Below, in pieces: positions 60,662 to 64,000 of a DNA stretch of 64,000 bases; within the stretch, counting starts at the first letter, position 1, and each line of letters begins with the position of its first letter. The position numbers were made by a program, and so were the translations under genes. The notes beneath the pieces are model-generated. The model made no database searches, had not been told where the DNA came from, and saw only the letters and a program-made list of their open reading frames with translations. The DNA is taken from assembly GCF_028640845.1 (NCBI RefSeq), contig NC_080539.1:179255459-179319458 (forward strand), read 5' to 3'. The stretch is from Ahaetulla prasina. Taxonomy: Eukaryota > Chordata > Lepidosauria > Squamata > Colubridae.

Positions 60662-61876
60662 TTCTATAATGTCCCAGGGAAGAACAAAACAATATTTTTT
60701 CTCAAAAAAGAGTTATAGTCAGCAAATCAAAGGAAGGGCACAAACTAAGGAACACAAACTAAGCTCTGTAAAACAGCCCCAACACAATATAATGCGCTGA
60801 AGAAAATGTTAAGTCAATCCTAATATAAGGACTGTCACAACGACATCAGGTTTGAATTCCATAACTAAAAACGTTTGGCCAACCAATTATTTTCTTGTAT
60901 TGTCTCCAAAACCTACAGTGGAACATACAATTAAAAATATTTTTCTTTTTCTTTTTTTCAGATCAGGGAAGAAAATAATTTCTCCTGTGATGTTGGCCCT
61001 AGTGATGTGCTATTCCCAGCAGCACACGGGCAATATGAAGATTGCTTTTAAAAATACTTCCAATGGCAAAATGAATAGCATATATCCACAACAGAAGCCT
61101 AACTAAATTTCAGCAGGAATGATTTCCATATGTACAGCATGCAATGGCAAATACAAACATTTATACTCTGTTTTTAAGGTGGTTTAAATGTTTGTAAACA
61201 CCACCAATTAGAGTATAGAAAAAGAAGTTAGAAATAAAATACTTGTTTTCCTTTTCTAAGCAGTTCTATTCTCTTTTCCTTTTAGTATTCATAAATAAAA
61301 ATAAGTAATAATACAGTGGAGACTTAACTATTAAATTCAAAGATATATAGTTTTTTCATATTACAAAATAAGTCAGTGTACTTTGTAACTTATCAATGTC
61401 ATACTAACCAACAACTATACAGTTGGGGCAAATCTATATTCATACCTACTTTGGAAATCATATTTCCAAAATAAATCATCACAGCATTAATAGCTTCCAG
61501 TTTCTATTTGTACAGACATCACAGTACTTAATCATTATTTGTATTCTACAATGTATTATTTGTACTCCATAACAAAGCAATTAATTTAGTGGGGGACTGT
61601 ATTCCCATTAATATAGATAGAAATGGTTAATCATAAATTTAACCATTCTTGATCAGAAAAAAAGTCCAATACTTCACACTAAATGCAGTTTTCTTTAAGA
61701 AAACAATTATGTAGTATTTTCACAGCTTTCTGGAATTAAGGTTTTAATATAGAATTCCCTAGAACTATGAATTCAAGACATTGTTTTCAGGGAAGCCATT
61801 TCAGAGAGGAAAAAGGAGATCAACATTCTTCTATTCCACTTCAATCAAAGTGAATCTGAGCAGCTTACAAAAGCAA

Positions 61877-62062
61877 TACAGGTGGTCCTTGTTTAGTGTC
61901 CACAACTAAGACTGACAATTCAGTTATTAAGTCAAATGGCCTTTGAATGAAACTGCCGTTCTGCTTATGATCTTTTTTCAGACCTGCAAAACTCATTAAT
62001 ATGAAGTTACTTCTTCATCACCATCTTAACTGCGATGAGACACAAAATGAGGCAGTCACTAA
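61877..62062. repeat. degenerate reptile repeat
   Basis: CAGGTGGTCCTTGTTTAGTG, TTCAGTTATTAAGTCAAATG and GAGGCAGTCACTAAATGAG recall a widespread reptile repeat built on GTCCTCGACTTACGACC. Old. Confidence 0.45.
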
Positions 62063-62671
62063 ATGAGTTCTATCTGTAAACCACCAAAATACCAATAAAT
62101 ATCCAAAATTCAAATTTATAACAACAATACATAGTTAGTGTACATCTCCCTCTCTATGTTATACAATGGTGTTGTATGTTGTTCCCAGATATCCTATTAG
62201 TGGCTTTGATAAAAGTGTCTCTGAGATGAAAGTATAGCTACAATCTGCTGAATTATGTAGTGAACTTTTCATTTTAAATATGAAAGCAGATTCATCTGGT
62301 TAAGTTTTGCTTGTTAGAATGCAAAGGGAAAATGTGTGGTTGGGCTAGAACAGGAAGCTTGCTGTTGTATTACTCATTCTTCCTGAACAAGCCAGACTGG
62401 AGGGACATGGCTCATGGCTCAAGGGACATGCTGGAATTTCCACTAGCCTCCACTGAGAATCTTCAAAGTGGACATGCAATGACAGAAATAACTCAGTGCT
62501 TAGTATTTTTTATGGCAATGAAGAGCCTTCTCAGTTCTTTATATTGGAATATGAAATATCTCTTGCTTCTCCAACATTTTAACATTGTATTAACACTTGT
62601 ATTAAATTAATCAATACATTTGTATTGATTAATAAAAAAATTCATTATTATTAGTCTAGAAAGCTAAGAAC

Positions 62672-62720
62672 TCCCTCTCTTCCTCTCTCCCCCTCTCTCT
62701 CTCTCCCTTCCTCCCTCCCT
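62672..62720. repeat. CT-rich low-complexity tract
   Basis: CTCT/CTTC/CCCT units. Confidence 0.85.
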
Positions 62721-63129
62721 GTGGTATACCGCTGAATCAGTTCTGCTGTCAGTCAAGTCTTGTAGGCCTCCCAACGTTGTGATGAGCCAGAAAGGAAGCT
62801 TATCAATCTAATAAATAGTAATACAAACCTTTTTATTTAAAGTGGTTCAAATGATGAAATAGTGCATGTGAAGTTGGCTTTATCTAAAATGTAAATTATA
62901 TATACTTATTAGAGGACCAGTCAATTTCTATGACAGTTGCTGTCAGCCTGCAAGGTAAGGTGGGTTAGGAAAAAATTAAAAATTAAAACTGGAAGCTCTG
63001 TTTTATTGTTAAAGGACATCATAACAGAATCTTGAAAGCCTGATAGTTATCCTCTTATACCAAAGAGAATCAGATAGAGTTGCATTGCAACATAAATTCT
63101 ACCTCTTAGTACTTGTTTATGATAATGTA

Positions 63130-63440
63130 TGTCAGGTCCCAGATATTTCTACAGGGATGCTGGCATTCTGGTGGGATGATGTGGGGGGGAGGAATGGAGT
63201 GGTCTGTATATGAAGATTCTGTTTCTGTTTTTTGGATTACTGTGTTAATCTCTATATGAAGTATCTGTTTCTGTTTCCCTGCAATGATGTAGTGTGGGAG
63301 GAGTTTGGTTAGCATTGCTTTAAATACCATGTAGCTGGTTTTAAATGAGAGGCTTCAGTTCTTGCCTCGATCTCTTGTTATCACAAGCCTTCCAATAAAA
63401 GCTCATTTTGGAACCCCTGCAGTTTCAAGAGTCCTGCTTT
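63130..63440 (+). mobile_element. possible solo LTR
   Basis: Starts TGTCAGGTCCCAG, has TTTAAATACC (TATA-like) at about 63320 and AATAAAAGC at 63395, spacing like U3-R of an LTR. The 3' end merges with a T-rich start of the next repeat; no target duplication found. Confidence 0.35.
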
Positions 63441-63445
63441 TTTTA

Positions 63446-63704
63446 TTATTATTATTTGAATTTATATCCCGCCCTTCTCCGAAGACTCAGGGCGGCTTAC
63501 AATGTGTTAAGCAACAGTCTTCATCCATTTGTATATTATATACAAAGTCAACTTTATTGCCCCCAACAATCTGGCTCCTCATTTTACCTACCTTATGAAG
63601 GATGGAAGGCTGAGTCAACCTTGGGCCTGGTGGGACTTGAACTTGCAGTAATTGCAAGCAGCTGTGTTAATAACAGACAGACTTAGTCTGCTGAGCCAAC
63701 AGAG
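63446..63704 (-). mobile_element. tRNA-derived SINE
   Basis: Minus strand opens GCCTCTGTTGGCTCAGCAGA then CTAAGTC (box A) and has GCAAGTTCAAGTCCCACCAG (box B); ends in the ATATAAATTC tail (CCGCCCTTCTCCGAAGACTC on plus). Confidence 0.78.
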
Positions 63705-63714
63705 GCTTTCTTGG

Positions 63715-63716
<2 letters not shown>

Positions 63717-63772
<56 letters not shown>

Positions 63773-63798
63773 TATTATTATTATTATTATTATTATTT
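63717..63798. repeat. (AAT)n(ATT)n microsatellite
   Basis: About 53 bp of AAT switching to about 28 bp of ATT, so the junction is self-complementary. Confidence 0.95.
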
Positions 63799-64000
63799 AA
63801 TTTTTATACCGCCCTTCTCCCGAAGGACTCAGGGCGATGAACAGCCAAATAAAAACAATACAATACACTACAATAAAATCACTATTTAAAAAACTTATTC
63901 AATATGGCCTAAATTAAATATAAAATACATAATATAATATAAAACCCCATTTAAAATCCAATTAAAAACCCATGTTAAGCCAGTCCTGCTCAGAAGAATA
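63799..64000. repeat. snake interspersed repeat, runs off the window
   Basis: TTTTTATACCGCCCTTCTCC, GAAGGACTCAGGGCGATGAA and GCCAGTCCTGCTCAGAAGAA: same family as 45420-45870. Confidence 0.6.

Larger units (their letters stand above)
60265..64000. other. PKHD1 intron upstream of exon 1, partial
   Basis: At least 3.7 kb. Holds a hAT-like element, a degenerate reptile repeat, a possible solo LTR, a SINE, an (AAT)n(ATT)n array and the start of another repeat. 60670-61870 and 62070-63100 show nothing recognised; no further PKHD1 exon was found. Confidence 0.65.

Noticed and set aside
60950..61106. Plus-strand polypyrimidine tract and CAG that look like an acceptor
   Set aside because: The following frame stops after about 28 codons, has no recognisable family and lies antisense to PKHD1.
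62311..62610. 99-codon plus-strand frame
   Set aside because: No recognisable family, no splice context, AT-rich chance frame.
1..64000. CRISPR arrays, operons or prophage
   Set aside because: The tandem repeats are spacerless microsatellites and the gene is spliced; the DNA is vertebrate.

Overview
The window is vertebrate nuclear DNA from a squamate reptile, most likely a snake. It is AT-rich and intron-dominated, with long tetranucleotide microsatellites. It also carries Bov-B LINE fragments, tRNA-headed SINEs with Bov-B-type tails (Sauria SINE type), CR1-type LINEs, a Penelope-like fragment and many short hAT-like elements. Species cannot be fixed from the sequence alone.

The only cellular gene I can support is PKHD1 (fibrocystin/polyductin), on the minus strand and running off both ends. 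I located 19 coding exons from splice sites, reading phase and similarity to mammalian fibrocystin as I remember it. In transcript order they run from 60264 down to 306, total 2,760 nt (about 920 codons), have no internal stops, and keep one frame across all 18 joins. Exons 1-2 encode the C-terminal half of the first G8 domain. Exons 3-8 encode the parallel beta-helix (PbH1) region. Exons 9-13 encode the linker, including a conserved GCDWFFN block. Exons 14-19 encode the second G8 domain. Promoter, 5' exons, transmembrane segment and stop codon lie outside. One segment of about 19 residues present in mammals (between exons 4 and 5) was not found.

The rest is intronic. By region: 453-15932 holds hAT-like elements, two minus-strand CR1-type LINE copies (3840-5830, 12181-12953), a degenerate CR1 tail and a Bov-B ORF fragment. 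16074-26284 is the largest intron, mostly unique AT-rich DNA with Bov-B, two SINEs and a Penelope GIY-YIG remnant. 26417-39145 alternates exons with hAT elements, a Sauria SINE and two candidate regulatory patches. 39282-46416 contains a near-complete plus-strand CR1-type LINE ORF with frameshifts. 46552-64000 has a nested 559-bp insertion, a 130-bp perfect palindrome, a Tc1/mariner-like element and several SINEs.

I see no CRISPR array, operon, phage or prokaryotic element, and no intact autonomous transposon. The most notable signals are transposons and microsatellites very close to PKHD1 splice sites, a large set of hAT-like miniature elements with readable 8-bp target duplications, and the perfect 130-bp palindrome.
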